NCBI RefSeq assembly: GCF_900112315.1
Contig: NZ_FOLL01000006.1
Span: 147,362-211,361, forward strand
Length of the DNA: 64,000 nucleotides
Reading direction: 5' to 3'
From: Parapedobacter composti
Lineage (GTDB): Bacteria; Bacteroidota; Bacteroidia; Sphingobacteriales; Sphingobacteriaceae
A model generated the notes under the pieces. It ran no database searches and was not told the DNA's origin. It worked only from the letters and a program-made list of their open reading frames with translations. Within the stretch, counting starts at the first letter, position 1, and each line of letters begins with the position of its first letter. The translations under genes were made by a program, and so were the position numbers. Below, piece by piece: positions 36,997 through 45,676 of this stretch.

Positions 36997-37798
36997 CAAG
37001 ACCGTCGTCATCACCGGCGCTTCTTCCGGCATCGGGTTGGCGTGTGCAGAAGCCTTTGCACGTCAGGGCGCTCATTTGGTGCTGGGAGCCCGGCGCTATG
37101 TGGAGCTCTGTGAAATCGGTCGATCGCTGGAAATAAAATATGGTATCCGCGCGGTGGCCGTGGCATGTGACGTCGCTAAGGAAGCGGACTGCCGGGCGCT
37201 TGTGCAGCAGGCCGTGGCAACCTTTGGGGGCATCGATGTACTGGTCAACAATGCGGGCATCAGCATGCGGGCGTTGTTTGCCGATTTAGACCTTGTTGTG
37301 CTACACCGGTTGATGGACGTTAACTTCTGGGGTACGGTATACTGTACCAAATACGCCATGGCTGAACTGCTTCGTAGCAAAGGTTCGGTGGTGGCCGTGT
37401 CATCCATTGCCGGATACCGGGGCTTGCCCGGTCGCACGGGATATTCTGCATCCAAATTTGCCATCCACGGATTCATGGAGTCGCTGCGCGTGGAAAACCT
37501 GAAGGCCGGACTGCATGTGATGCTGGCATGTCCGGGGTTTACCGCTTCGAATATCCGGCAGACGGCACTGGATGGTTCGGGTGGCGAACACGGCGAAACC
37601 AGCATGGATGAAGGCAGGATGATGTCCGCAACGGAAGTCGCAGAGCGGATTGTACGGGGAATCATCCAGCGTAAGCGCACACTCGTCATGACCCGGCAGG
37701 GCAAACTGGCCGTACTGATGAATAAACTGCTGCCCGCCTGGGTGGATAAGCAGGTATACAAGCTGTTCGCTAAGGAAAAGAACCCGTTGGTAAAATGA
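36977..37798 (+). CDS. Short-chain dehydrogenase/reductase
   Basis: The 273-residue classical SDR shows the cofactor motif TGASSGIG at residues 14-21, NNAG around residue 90, the catalytic Ser in VSSIAG and the YSASK Tyr/Lys pair. It is an NAD(P)-dependent oxidoreductase with unknown substrate. The start overlaps the recR end by 20 bp. The C-terminal region ([15 protein letters not shown]) is basic and may contact a membrane. Confidence 0.9.
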   Translation: MSGTLHNKTVVITGASSGIGLACAEAFARQGAHLVLGARRYVELCEIGRSLEIKYGIRAVAVACDVAKEADCRALVQQAVATFGGIDVLVNNAGISMRALFADLDLVVLHRLMDVNFWGTVYCTKYAMAELLRSKGSVVAVSSIAGYRGLPGRTGYSASKFAIHGFMESLRVENLKAGLHVMLACPGFTASNIRQTALDGSGGEHGETSMDEGRMMSATEVAERIVRGIIQRKRTLVMTRQGKLAVLMNKLLPAWVDKQVYKLFAKEKNPLVK

Positions 37799-37803
37799 CC
37801 GTT

Positions 37804-39009
37804 TTACAGTTTCCGTACAACAAGGTATAGCCCCCATGCCACGCACATAAGTACTGCAGCAGTACCCCACCATAACACGTTAAAGCCGTAATGGTCGGCA
37901 ATACGCGTGCCTAAAAAAGGCGAAAACACGTGCGCCGCAGAAAAGGCCAGCGCATTCAGCCCCATATATGCCCCCTGTGTCTGTTTAGAAGCCCGCTGCA
38001 CCGCCACCGATGCCATAAACGGCATGGCCAATATTTCGGAGATGCTGAGCAGGAAAATGGACGCGTAAAGTATCCAGTATCCGGTAGGGATGGGCAACAA
38101 TGCAAAAGAGACGGCACAGAGCGCAGTACCGATAAAAATACTGCTGGCATAGGAAAGGCGCCGTTCGGCGATATGTACGAGCAGCATTTCAAAGACCACC
38201 ACCACAAAGCCGCTGAATCCCAGGATGATGCCTACCTGTTTCTCGTTGAGGGCATGCCCTTGTTGGTAAAAGAGGGGCAGTGTACTGAGCAACTGGAAAA
38301 AGCAGATGGCATAAATGCAGCAAAATAGGCTGAACAGCAGGAATGTCCAGTCGCGATAGGGCGAGAGGGGTCTGGAAGAAGGTTTGTCGCCCTTACCGGC
38401 CGTTGGTTTGGGCCGGGTATTTCCCTTTCGTTTGGCAAAAAACGCGATAAACACCAGCGAAGCGATGAAGGCGCCCAACGCGTTGCCATAAAATATCCAG
38501 TGATAGGAGATGGATGCCAAGAAGCCGCCCAGCGCCGGGCCGATGGAGAAGCCGAGATTGATGGCCATGCGGTTGAGCGAGAAGGCACGCGTGATGTTTT
38601 CGGGCCGCGCATATCGCGCTACGGACACCGAATTGGCCGGACGGAACGATTCGGTGACAACGCTGAGGATATAGATGACGGCGGCGAGCCCCTTAACGGA
38701 GGTAAACAGCGGTGCTGCCATGAACAAGGGCACGGAGGCCAGCAGGCTGATTGTCTGTACCCAGAAATTGCCGAACCGATCGGTCAGCCAGCCGCCGAGC
38801 CACGAGCCGGTAACGGCACCAAGGCCGAAACAGGCCAGCACCACCCCCACTTCGCTGATGGAAAAATGCAACGCCTGCGTCATGTAGATGCCCAGAAATG
38901 GCAGCACCATGGCGCCGGTACGATTAACCAGCATAACCAGGGCAAGCAGCCAGGCCGGCCGCGACAGACCACGGTAGGAATCGATGTATAGTTTCAGCAG
39001 TTCTTTCAT
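37804..39009 (-). CDS. MFS transporter
   Basis: The 401-residue protein has twelve predicted helices. The conserved loop between helices 2 and 3 is GGWLTDRFG, and the mid-loop (RKGNTRPKPTAGKGDK) is basic and faces the cytoplasm. It resembles drug/proton antiporters of the YfcJ/MdtH kind. No neighbouring gene hints at its substrate. It is convergent with the SDR gene, with only 5 bp between the stops. Confidence 0.85.
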   Translation of the reverse strand: MKELLKLYIDSYRGLSRPAWLLALVMLVNRTGAMVLPFLGIYMTQALHFSISEVGVVLACFGLGAVTGSWLGGWLTDRFGNFWVQTISLLASVPLFMAAPLFTSVKGLAAVIYILSVVTESFRPANSVSVARYARPENITRAFSLNRMAINLGFSIGPALGGFLASISYHWIFYGNALGAFIASLVFIAFFAKRKGNTRPKPTAGKGDKPSSRPLSPYRDWTFLLFSLFCCIYAICFFQLLSTLPLFYQQGHALNEKQVGIILGFSGFVVVVFEMLLVHIAERRLSYASSIFIGTALCAVSFALLPIPTGYWILYASIFLLSISEILAMPFMASVAVQRASKQTQGAYMGLNALAFSAAHVFSPFLGTRIADHYGFNVLWWGTAAVLMCVAWGLYLVVRKL

Positions 39010-39036
39010 GATCCGGTAGACGCCCGCTGGGCGTTA

Positions 39037-39981
39037 TCAGCCAACCACCGCGGCCATAGGTGTTGAAACGTCATACCTATAGGCGCCGGCCAACGCTTTC
39101 TTGCCCGATTGCCGCTCAAAGACATAGTCGAGCCGGCCGAGGTAAATGCCACCAAAACCGACCTGGTTGACTATGGTTTCCCGGCCATCGAGATTACGGA
39201 TGGATTCCGGCTCAGGCATGAAGGTATGGGTGTGCCCACCGATGATGAGGTCCACGTTCCGCGTATTGGCAGCCAGCACCCGGTCAGATATCTTATCGCT
39301 TTGGTATTGGTATCCTAAGTGCGACAGGCAGACGATTAGGTCGCACCGCAGGTCATGCCTGAGCTGCGCAGCAAGTTCGTTGGCCGTGGCAATAGGGTCT
39401 AGGTACCGTACACCCCGGCAGCGGACGGGGTCCACCAATCCGTCCAGTTCAATGCCAAGTCCGAACACGCCGATGCGGATTCCCTGTTTTCTGAAAATCG
39501 CATAATCACGGGTCTTTCCCTTCAGCAGGGTATCGCTGAAATCGTAGTTGGCCGTGAGAAACGGAAACGTGGCATAACCCAGCATTTGGGCCAGCCCATC
39601 GAGGCCATTGTCAAATTCATGGTTGCCCAGCGTACAGGCGTCATAGCCCATCTTGCTCATGAGTTCCAGCTCCACTTTGCCCCCGAAGAGATTGAAGTAT
39701 GGCGTGCCCTGCACGGTATCTCCCGCATCGAGCAGCAGCACATTGCGTTGTTCCGAGCGGATGCGCCGCACCAGTGCGGCCCGGCGTGCTACACCGCCCA
39801 GCCCTTGGTTGCGCGACCCGTCCATGGGGAACGGTTCAATGCGGCTGTGCACGTCGTTGGTATGGAGAATGGTGAGGACCACTTGGTCGCCGGCCGAGGC
39901 CGATGCAGCAAAGGGCACACTGCTGACGGCCGACCATGCCGCCACGGCACCGGCCTGTTTCAGGAAATGGCGTCTATTCAT
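39037..39981 (-). CDS. 5'-nucleotidase-type metallophosphatase, N-terminal half of a split UshA-like enzyme
   Basis: The 314-residue protein has a twin-arginine signal (MNRRHFLKQAG) and the calcineurin-like metallophosphatase domain: TNDVHSR, DAGDTVQG, GNHEFDNG and GGHTHTF. It should use two metal ions to hydrolyse nucleotides or sugar nucleotides in the periplasm. The usual C-terminal substrate-binding domain is missing here but encoded by the gene just upstream (39974-40741), whose stop overlaps this start by 8 bp. I chose ATG 39981 on the Tat motif. Confidence 0.9.
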   Translation of the reverse strand: MNRRHFLKQAGAVAAWSAVSSVPFAASASAGDQVVLTILHTNDVHSRIEPFPMDGSRNQGLGGVARRAALVRRIRSEQRNVLLLDAGDTVQGTPYFNLFGGKVELELMSKMGYDACTLGNHEFDNGLDGLAQMLGYATFPFLTANYDFSDTLLKGKTRDYAIFRKQGIRIGVFGLGIELDGLVDPVRCRGVRYLDPIATANELAAQLRHDLRCDLIVCLSHLGYQYQSDKISDRVLAANTRNVDLIIGGHTHTFMPEPESIRNLDGRETIVNQVGFGGIYLGRLDYVFERQSGKKALAGAYRYDVSTPMAAVVG

Positions 39982-40741
39982 CCGTTGTGATGCGTCCATC
40001 GAGTTTCGTATTAATGTGCTGGCCGTCATGGCTTAGCCCGCTTACATAGTCAATCAGTGCTTCGCGGACCTTCTTGCCCAGGTTGATGCGGTTTACGGGA
40101 TTTTCCAAGCCGCGCGAATTGTCGCCTCCATTGGCCAGGTAGTCGTATGTCACGAGTGTATACGTACGGGCCGTATCCAGCGGGGCACCGCCGATGCGTA
40201 TGTCGGCCGCATGGCCGTTGGCAATGTGCAAGCGCATCCCCGCCATGGGCTGCCCGCCTGTGCTGGCAGCGAACTGAGCCAGTTGAAGCACGCTCGCGCC
40301 TGAAAGCTCCAGCACTACCAGCTCATTCTCGAATGGCATCAATTCAAAAAGGTGACCCACGGTAATGTCGCCCTGCATGAGCTCGGTGCGGAGGCCGCCC
40401 TTCGTGCCAAACGAAAATTCCGCTTCCGGGTGCAGCTTCCGCCCCTCGGTCAACAGCGCATCGGCAAAGAAGTTGCCAAGCAGCGTTTCCGGGACGTTCC
40501 CGGGCTTGGTCAGTGCCACAGCCGTCCGGCCCACCACCCGGTTCATTTCGGCGTCCAGCTGCTGCTTGTACGGCGCATAGAGGCGGACGAACGCCGGATC
40601 ATCGGTGATGGTACTGTCCATCGGAAACCGGGTGTACATGCCTCCTTTCCGGAGGACGAAATGCCGGTTACAGGACGCGTTAGCCAGGCCAACGGTCAAG
40701 CAGAGCAAAACGAAAAATCGGGGAGAAGTAAAATACTTCAT
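39974..40741 (-). CDS. 5'-nucleotidase C-terminal domain lipoprotein
   Basis: The 255-residue protein has a lipoprotein signal (lipobox ANASC) and the UshA C-terminal domain, including NFFADALL, FGTKGGLRTELMQGDIT, LMPFENELVVLELSG and DYLANGGDN. In UshA this domain binds the nucleotide and sits on the same chain as the metallophosphatase. Here the two halves are separate coupled genes, one exported by Tat and one lipid-anchored, and probably assemble in the envelope. The start MKYFTSP is preferred over an ATG four codons upstream. Confidence 0.88.
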   Translation of the reverse strand: MKYFTSPRFFVLLCLTVGLANASCNRHFVLRKGGMYTRFPMDSTITDDPAFVRLYAPYKQQLDAEMNRVVGRTAVALTKPGNVPETLLGNFFADALLTEGRKLHPEAEFSFGTKGGLRTELMQGDITVGHLFELMPFENELVVLELSGASVLQLAQFAASTGGQPMAGMRLHIANGHAADIRIGGAPLDTARTYTLVTYDYLANGGDNSRGLENPVNRINLGKKVREALIDYVSGLSHDGQHINTKLDGRITTDE

Positions 40742-40833
40742 GATGTCAAACATTTCGGCACCCGATGTGCGGGTGCGTAAAGGTAGCCAACCTGTGTTAA
40801 ATCAGGAAAAAGTTTTTGTAGCGTTTTTCATCG

Positions 40834-41931
40834 TCACTCCTGCGCTTGCCGGGCACACCCATTGGCGCGGACGGGTATTGATGCGCGCAGTTTCGAGCGG
40901 GTGCGGACTTTGTCCCGCAGGCGTGCATAGCGGCTTTTCCGCTTGGAGAACAGCGCCGACAGGTTATAGGCATCCCAGTTGACCAGCAGCACGCTCAGCA
41001 GGATAATCACCAATGCCATGATCTGCGAGGAAGTGACCGTTTCGCTGGCAAACCAAGCACCCAGCAATACCGCCACAATGGGGTTGACATAAGTGTGGGT
41101 GCTCACCTGGGTGGCGGGGCGTACCTGAAGGAGCCAGATGTAAGAACTGTAGGCCACAATAGAGCCCATAACGATGAGATAAACCATCGCCCACCAAGCG
41201 CCGGAAGGGACCATCTCAAACCGGAAATCGGCAATCTCGCCGCGGAAACCGGCCGTTATCGCAAAAACAATACCGGCAAGCAGCATCTGCCACGCAGTGC
41301 CTACCATGCTGTTACCCTGCGCCGCCTCCCCGGATTTACCGTAATACTTGGCGTACAACGAACCGATGGTCCACGCCATAGCCCCCAGCAGCAGCAGCAC
41401 CATGCCGGTAATGTTCGCCTGCCGCTGGGCAGTATCCATCGCTTGGGCCACCCGATCACCGAAAAGCATGACCACACCGAAGAACCCCATGAATACGCCG
41501 AAAACCACCGGCAAGTTGCTGAAGTTGGCCTTCCAGTTGGGCTTATCGAGCACGATGAACCAGATGGCAGCGGAGGCTGTCATAATGGCAACCAGTCCGC
41601 TGGGCATGTACTGCTCCACCCAGATGATGATGCCGTTGTCAATATAGAGCAGCAACAACCCCATCAAACCTGCGCGCAGGATGGTGGGCTTATGGAATAT
41701 CCGGTGTCCGCTGAAATAAAAATAGGTGAGCAGAATCAGTCCGGCCGTGGTGAACCGGACGGCTCCCAATAAAAAGGGACCAAAGCCGGCCAGCGCTTTG
41801 TGGATGAAAAAAAAGGTAGACCCCCATACGATATAGATCATGGCAAAGGCGAAGATGACCTTCCATGGAAGTTGGCTGTTCACTGTGCCTATCGATTTCA
41901 TCGGCTGTTGTTGCTTTGCTGTCGTATTCAT
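40834..41931 (-). CDS. EamA-family (DMT) exporter
   Basis: The 365-residue protein has ten helices in two EamA repeats (IVWGSTFFFIHKAL and later TYVNPIVAVLLGAWF). A basic tail of about 45 residues follows the last helix. RhaT/YdcZ-type members export amino acids or metabolites. Its start overlaps the stop of an AsnC-type regulator (TAATG), so the pair form one unit and an amino acid or related compound is the likely substrate. Confidence 0.87.
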   Translation of the reverse strand: MNTTAKQQQPMKSIGTVNSQLPWKVIFAFAMIYIVWGSTFFFIHKALAGFGPFLLGAVRFTTAGLILLTYFYFSGHRIFHKPTILRAGLMGLLLLYIDNGIIIWVEQYMPSGLVAIMTASAAIWFIVLDKPNWKANFSNLPVVFGVFMGFFGVVMLFGDRVAQAMDTAQRQANITGMVLLLLGAMAWTIGSLYAKYYGKSGEAAQGNSMVGTAWQMLLAGIVFAITAGFRGEIADFRFEMVPSGAWWAMVYLIVMGSIVAYSSYIWLLQVRPATQVSTHTYVNPIVAVLLGAWFASETVTSSQIMALVIILLSVLLVNWDAYNLSALFSKRKSRYARLRDKVRTRSKLRASIPVRANGCARQAQE

Positions 41932-42413
41932 TATTCTTGCTGTTCCGAAGGAATTACGAGTTTTTGTTCTTCTTTCACCGTTTCGAGCACGATGGTCGTG
42001 CGGGTAGAAATGATATTGGGTATTTTGGCAAATGAACTGCGCATTAGTTCCACCAGGGCAGCCGAGTCTGCCGTCCTCACTTTAACGAGGTAGCCATCGT
42101 CACCCGCTATATCGTGCACTTCCTGCACCTCGGGGATGGCCGCCAACGCCTGCCCCGTGGTTGCGCATCCAATTCCGTCGGCCGCCCGGATAAAGATGAA
42201 GGAAAGTAACTTCTGCCCCAAAGCAGCCGGATTGATTTTGGCATTATATTGTAGAATCACTGCTTTCTGTTCCAGTTTTTTGACCCGTTCCAATATCGCT
42301 GATGGGGCCATGCCCAATTCGCGGGCTATATCGGCGTTGTTAATCCGTGCATTTTCCTGCATTAGCCGTAATATATCGTAGTCCACGCGATCTAAGTGAT
42401 ATTCTATGTTCAT
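41931..42413 (-). CDS. Lrp/AsnC-family regulator of the EamA exporter
   Basis: The 160-residue protein has the winged helix (RVDYDILRLMQENARINNADIARELG, recognition helix APSAILERVKKL) and the RAM ligand domain. It is first in a two-gene operon with the exporter and most likely controls it in response to the transported compound. Upstream lie a -7 box TATATTTG (42468-42461, minus strand) and the palindrome at 42439-42449, a possible autoregulatory site. Confidence 0.9.
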   Translation of the reverse strand: MNIEYHLDRVDYDILRLMQENARINNADIARELGMAPSAILERVKKLEQKAVILQYNAKINPAALGQKLLSFIFIRAADGIGCATTGQALAAIPEVQEVHDIAGDDGYLVKVRTADSAALVELMRSSFAKIPNIISTRTTIVLETVKEEQKLVIPSEQQE

Positions 42414-42438
42414 TGTTCGTTATATATGAATTTGTAAA

Positions 42439-42449
42439 GAATAATATTC
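42439..42449. promoter_or_regulatory. Possible AsnC operator
   Basis: GAATAATATTC is symmetric around its central base and lies between the -7 box and start codon of the AsnC gene. AT-rich centres with such arms resemble Lrp/AsnC sites; this is inference from position and symmetry. Confidence 0.35.
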
Positions 42450-42507
42450 AAAATATGTGCCAAATATAAGAATTTTATTCTTTTCATTTATAAAATAAAA
42501 AAACGTT

Positions 42508-42538
42508 TTGGATATATTAACACCGTTAAGTAAGTTTG
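42508..42538 (+). promoter_or_regulatory. Promoter of the TetR-RND efflux operon
   Basis: TTG (42508-42510), a 20-nt spacer and TAAGTTTG (42531-42538) fit the Bacteroidota consensus, 19 nt before the TetR ATG. Confidence 0.65.
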
Positions 42539-42557
42539 TGCCGTTAATCGGAATGGA

Positions 42558-43202
42558 ATGGGCATCAAAGAGCGAAAAGAACGGCATAAAGAAGACCTCA
42601 AAGCCAGGATTCTGGAAGCAGCGAAAAAGCTGTTTGTAAAGGAAGGCTATGAGGCAACGTCTATCCGCAAAATTGCAGCAGAAATTGAATTCAGTCCGAC
42701 AACGATTTACCTTTACTATAAAGATAAAACCGATATTGCTTATGCCCTTCATCAGGAAGGGTTCCGGCTGTTGCGCGAACAGTTGGGGGCGTTGGCTCAT
42801 GTGGCGGACCCCTTTGAGCGTCTCAAGGCAATGGGCCGTATTTATATGCAGTTTGCGGTAAATCACCCCGACTTTTATGAACTGATGTTTATCATGAAAG
42901 ACCCCATGCAATACCTGAAGGAACATCATCCGGAAGAAGAGTGGCCGGAAGGAGAGCGGGTGTTCGACGGGCTTATGCAAACGGTGTCCGCATGTAAGTC
43001 CGGAGGCTATTTTCCGGGAATGGATACGGCAGAGGTTGCCATGCTTTCCTGGAGTGTGGTGCATGGACTTTCGTCGTTGTACATCACCAGTCATTTCAAG
43101 CACATCGCAGATAAATGCAGTTCGTATGCGCTTCCGGATCAGGAAGCGTTGCTTGAACGTGCATTTAATACCTATGTGCAGCTGATTCAGCGAATGCACT
43201 AA
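42558..43202 (+). CDS. TetR/AcrR-family repressor
   Basis: The 214-residue protein has the N-terminal TetR helix-turn-helix (ILEAAKKLFVKEGYEATSIRKIAAEIEFSPTTIYLYYKDK in the usual spacing) and a divergent all-helical ligand domain. It lies 32 bp upstream of the tolC-like gene in the same direction, so it heads the efflux operon and probably represses it until a pump substrate binds. Confidence 0.92.
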   Translation: MGIKERKERHKEDLKARILEAAKKLFVKEGYEATSIRKIAAEIEFSPTTIYLYYKDKTDIAYALHQEGFRLLREQLGALAHVADPFERLKAMGRIYMQFAVNHPDFYELMFIMKDPMQYLKEHHPEEEWPEGERVFDGLMQTVSACKSGGYFPGMDTAEVAMLSWSVVHGLSSLYITSHFKHIADKCSSYALPDQEALLERAFNTYVQLIQRMH

Positions 43203-43234
43203 TTTTTTGGTCTATTATATAAACACTGTTAATA

Positions 43235-44602
43235 ATGAGAACAGTATTAATCAATCGGGCGGTGCTGACGGTAACCCTATGTTACCTGGCGGTGGGCGCG
43301 CGGGCTCAGGACGTGCTGGAGAGCTACATCCGTGACGGGTTGACCAGCAACCTGGTGCTACAGCAACGGCAGATATCGCTCCAGCGGGCGGATTATGCAC
43401 TGAAATCAGCCAAAAGCATGTACCTGCCTTCCATGGCCCTGCAGGTCGGGTACCAGACGGCCGACGGGGGCCGCAACATTCCGCTACCCATCGGCGATCT
43501 GCTCAATCCGGTTTACAGCACCCTGAACCAGCTGACGCAATCCGGCCGGTTTCCCCAGATTGAAAACGAAACCATCAACTTTTTGCCCCGGAATTACTAC
43601 GACGCGCATGTACGGACAACCATGCCGCTCATCAATACAGCCATTGCGCATAACAAGCGTATTCATGAACAGCAGGTGAGGCTCAGCGAACTGGAAGTGG
43701 ATATTTATAAACGCGAGCTGGTCAAAGACATCAAAGTGGCTTATTTCAATTACCTGAGTACCCTACAAGCGGTTGACGTATACCGGTCGGCGCTGGCGTT
43801 GGCAGAAGAGGGCCGGCGCACCAATCAGCGGTTGGTCGATAATGGCAAAGGATTACCCGCTTATGTGCTGCGGGCAAACAGCGAAGTGGCCGAGGCCCGG
43901 GCCAGGCTTACGGATGCGGAGCTGCAGGTGCGCAATGCACAGCGCTATTTCAACAGTTTGCTCAATCGGGAGGCCGATGCGGAGATAGATACCGCATTCA
44001 ACCGGGAACACGCACTGCTGGGCGCAGCGGGTACCATTCGCGGCGCCCAGCCCCACCAGCGGGAAGAATTGACATCACTGGCCACCGCCATAGGGATCCG
44101 TGAAACCGCCTTGAAAATGGATCGGCAATTTGCGGTGCCCCGGCTCAACGCCTTTCTGGATTTGGGTTCGCAATCGGAGGGTTTCCATTTTAACGATCAG
44201 ACCCGGTACTATCTTATCGGCCTTCAACTGGAAATGCCGCTGTTCAGCGGCGGCCGGAATAAGTATAAAATAGCACAGTCGAGGCTTGACGTGCAGGAAG
44301 CGCGGTTGCAGTTGCAACACGCCCAGCAACAATTGGAACTGGCCAGTTCCGCGGCGCGTCATCAGCTCGAATCGGCCTGGCAAAATTATCAGTCGGCCCA
44401 AAGCCAGTTGGAGGCCGCCAGTGCCTACCAGCGACTTATTACAAGGGGATATCAGGCGGGTTCAAATAGTTATATTGAAACTGTGGATGCCCGCAATCAG
44501 TATACTGCCGCCAAGCTGGCCCTTGTCATCAGTACCTTCCAGGTGCTGTCGGCCGCAGCGACGCTTGAACGTGAACAGGGAAGTTATCCGCTTATCCAAT
44601 AA
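43235..44602 (+). CDS. TolC-family outer-membrane efflux protein
   Basis: The 455-residue protein has a signal peptide (cleavage near ARAQ) and two OEP repeats of long amphipathic helices with heptad Gln/Ala patterns, for example around residues 155-235 and 350-430. It forms the trimeric exit duct of the pump encoded by the next two genes, which follow at 2 and 7 bp spacing. Confidence 0.93.
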   Translation: MRTVLINRAVLTVTLCYLAVGARAQDVLESYIRDGLTSNLVLQQRQISLQRADYALKSAKSMYLPSMALQVGYQTADGGRNIPLPIGDLLNPVYSTLNQLTQSGRFPQIENETINFLPRNYYDAHVRTTMPLINTAIAHNKRIHEQQVRLSELEVDIYKRELVKDIKVAYFNYLSTLQAVDVYRSALALAEEGRRTNQRLVDNGKGLPAYVLRANSEVAEARARLTDAELQVRNAQRYFNSLLNREADAEIDTAFNREHALLGAAGTIRGAQPHQREELTSLATAIGIRETALKMDRQFAVPRLNAFLDLGSQSEGFHFNDQTRYYLIGLQLEMPLFSGGRNKYKIAQSRLDVQEARLQLQHAQQQLELASSAARHQLESAWQNYQSAQSQLEAASAYQRLITRGYQAGSNSYIETVDARNQYTAAKLALVISTFQVLSAAATLEREQGSYPLIQ

Positions 44603-44604
44603 CA

Positions 44605-45669
44605 ATGAAACAAACAGGAATGAACAGATTTCGCTACTTACCCGTTGGCTTGGTGCTGCTGCTCGCGATGAGTGCATGCGGCCATCGGACACCGCACACA
44701 GACGTGCCTACGGGCAGTGACCCGATTCCGGTGACATTGCTGCCATTGGCGGCTACGGATACTGCGCTGGCCATTATGGCCACGGGCACATTCACCACCG
44801 ACGATGAAACGGTGCTGGCCTTTAAGAACGGGGGGATTATCCAACAAATCCATGTAAAGGAGGGCGATGCTTTCAAAAAAGGGCAGCTGCTGGCTTCGCT
44901 GGAACCGACAGAAATCCATACGGCGGTAAGGCAATCGGAGCTGGCGCTGGAAAAGGCCGAGCGCGATTACCAGCGGGCGAAGCAGCTTTACATTGACAGC
45001 GTGGCAACCTTGGAACAACTGGAAAATGCCGAAACCGCCTTGGCGGCGGCTCAGGAGGATGCCAAGCGGGCGTCTTATCATCTCGGGCATACCTCAATAA
45101 GGGCCGCTTTTGACGGGTATGTACTTCAGCGTCCGGCCAGTACGGGACAGGTCGCAGGCCCCGGAACACCGGTGCTGGTGGTCAGTGGGACGGGCCGCCA
45201 GGGATGGCTGTTGAAGGTGGGAGTGAGCGATAGGCAATGGGCCGCGCTGCGGCTGGGCGACGTTGCGGAAGTGACGAGCGATGCCGTTCCCGGCGAGCCG
45301 ATGAAGGCGGTGGTGCATCGCAAGTCTGAGGGCATAGACCCACAGTCGGGTACATTTACCGTGTATTTAAAACTGTCAGACCGAGAACGTCCCGGACTGG
45401 CCTCCGGAATGTTCGGTAAGGCCCGTATCAGACTGTCCCAAACCATGGGCGCATGGCCCGTCCCTTATGCCGCATTGCTTGATGGCGACGGCGGAAAGGC
45501 ATATGTGTTTGTGACTGAAGACGGCAAGACAGCCAAACGGGTGCAGGTGCAGGTGGGAGAAATCCAGAACGATCACGCCGTGATAACCGGCGGACTCGAA
45601 CAGGCAACATCAATTATCGTTGCCGGAAGCCCTTACCTGCGCGATGGTTCGGAAATTACGGTAAAATAA
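44605..45669 (+). CDS. RND efflux periplasmic adaptor (MFP) lipoprotein
   Basis: The 354-residue protein has a lipobox AMSAC (Cys about 29). The adaptor order follows: a lipoyl-like half (IIQIHVKEGDAFKKGQLLASL), an alpha-hairpin (about 105-155), the second lipoyl half (TSIRAAFDGYVLQRPASTGQ), a beta-barrel and a membrane-proximal domain. It links the RND pump to the TolC duct. An internal ATG at 44620 is an alternative start that would also keep the lipobox. Confidence 0.93.
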   Translation: MKQTGMNRFRYLPVGLVLLLAMSACGHRTPHTDVPTGSDPIPVTLLPLAATDTALAIMATGTFTTDDETVLAFKNGGIIQQIHVKEGDAFKKGQLLASLEPTEIHTAVRQSELALEKAERDYQRAKQLYIDSVATLEQLENAETALAAAQEDAKRASYHLGHTSIRAAFDGYVLQRPASTGQVAGPGTPVLVVSGTGRQGWLLKVGVSDRQWAALRLGDVAEVTSDAVPGEPMKAVVHRKSEGIDPQSGTFTVYLKLSDRERPGLASGMFGKARIRLSQTMGAWPVPYAALLDGDGGKAYVFVTEDGKTAKRVQVQVGEIQNDHAVITGGLEQATSIIVAGSPYLRDGSEITVK

Positions 45670-45676
45670 GACAGCC

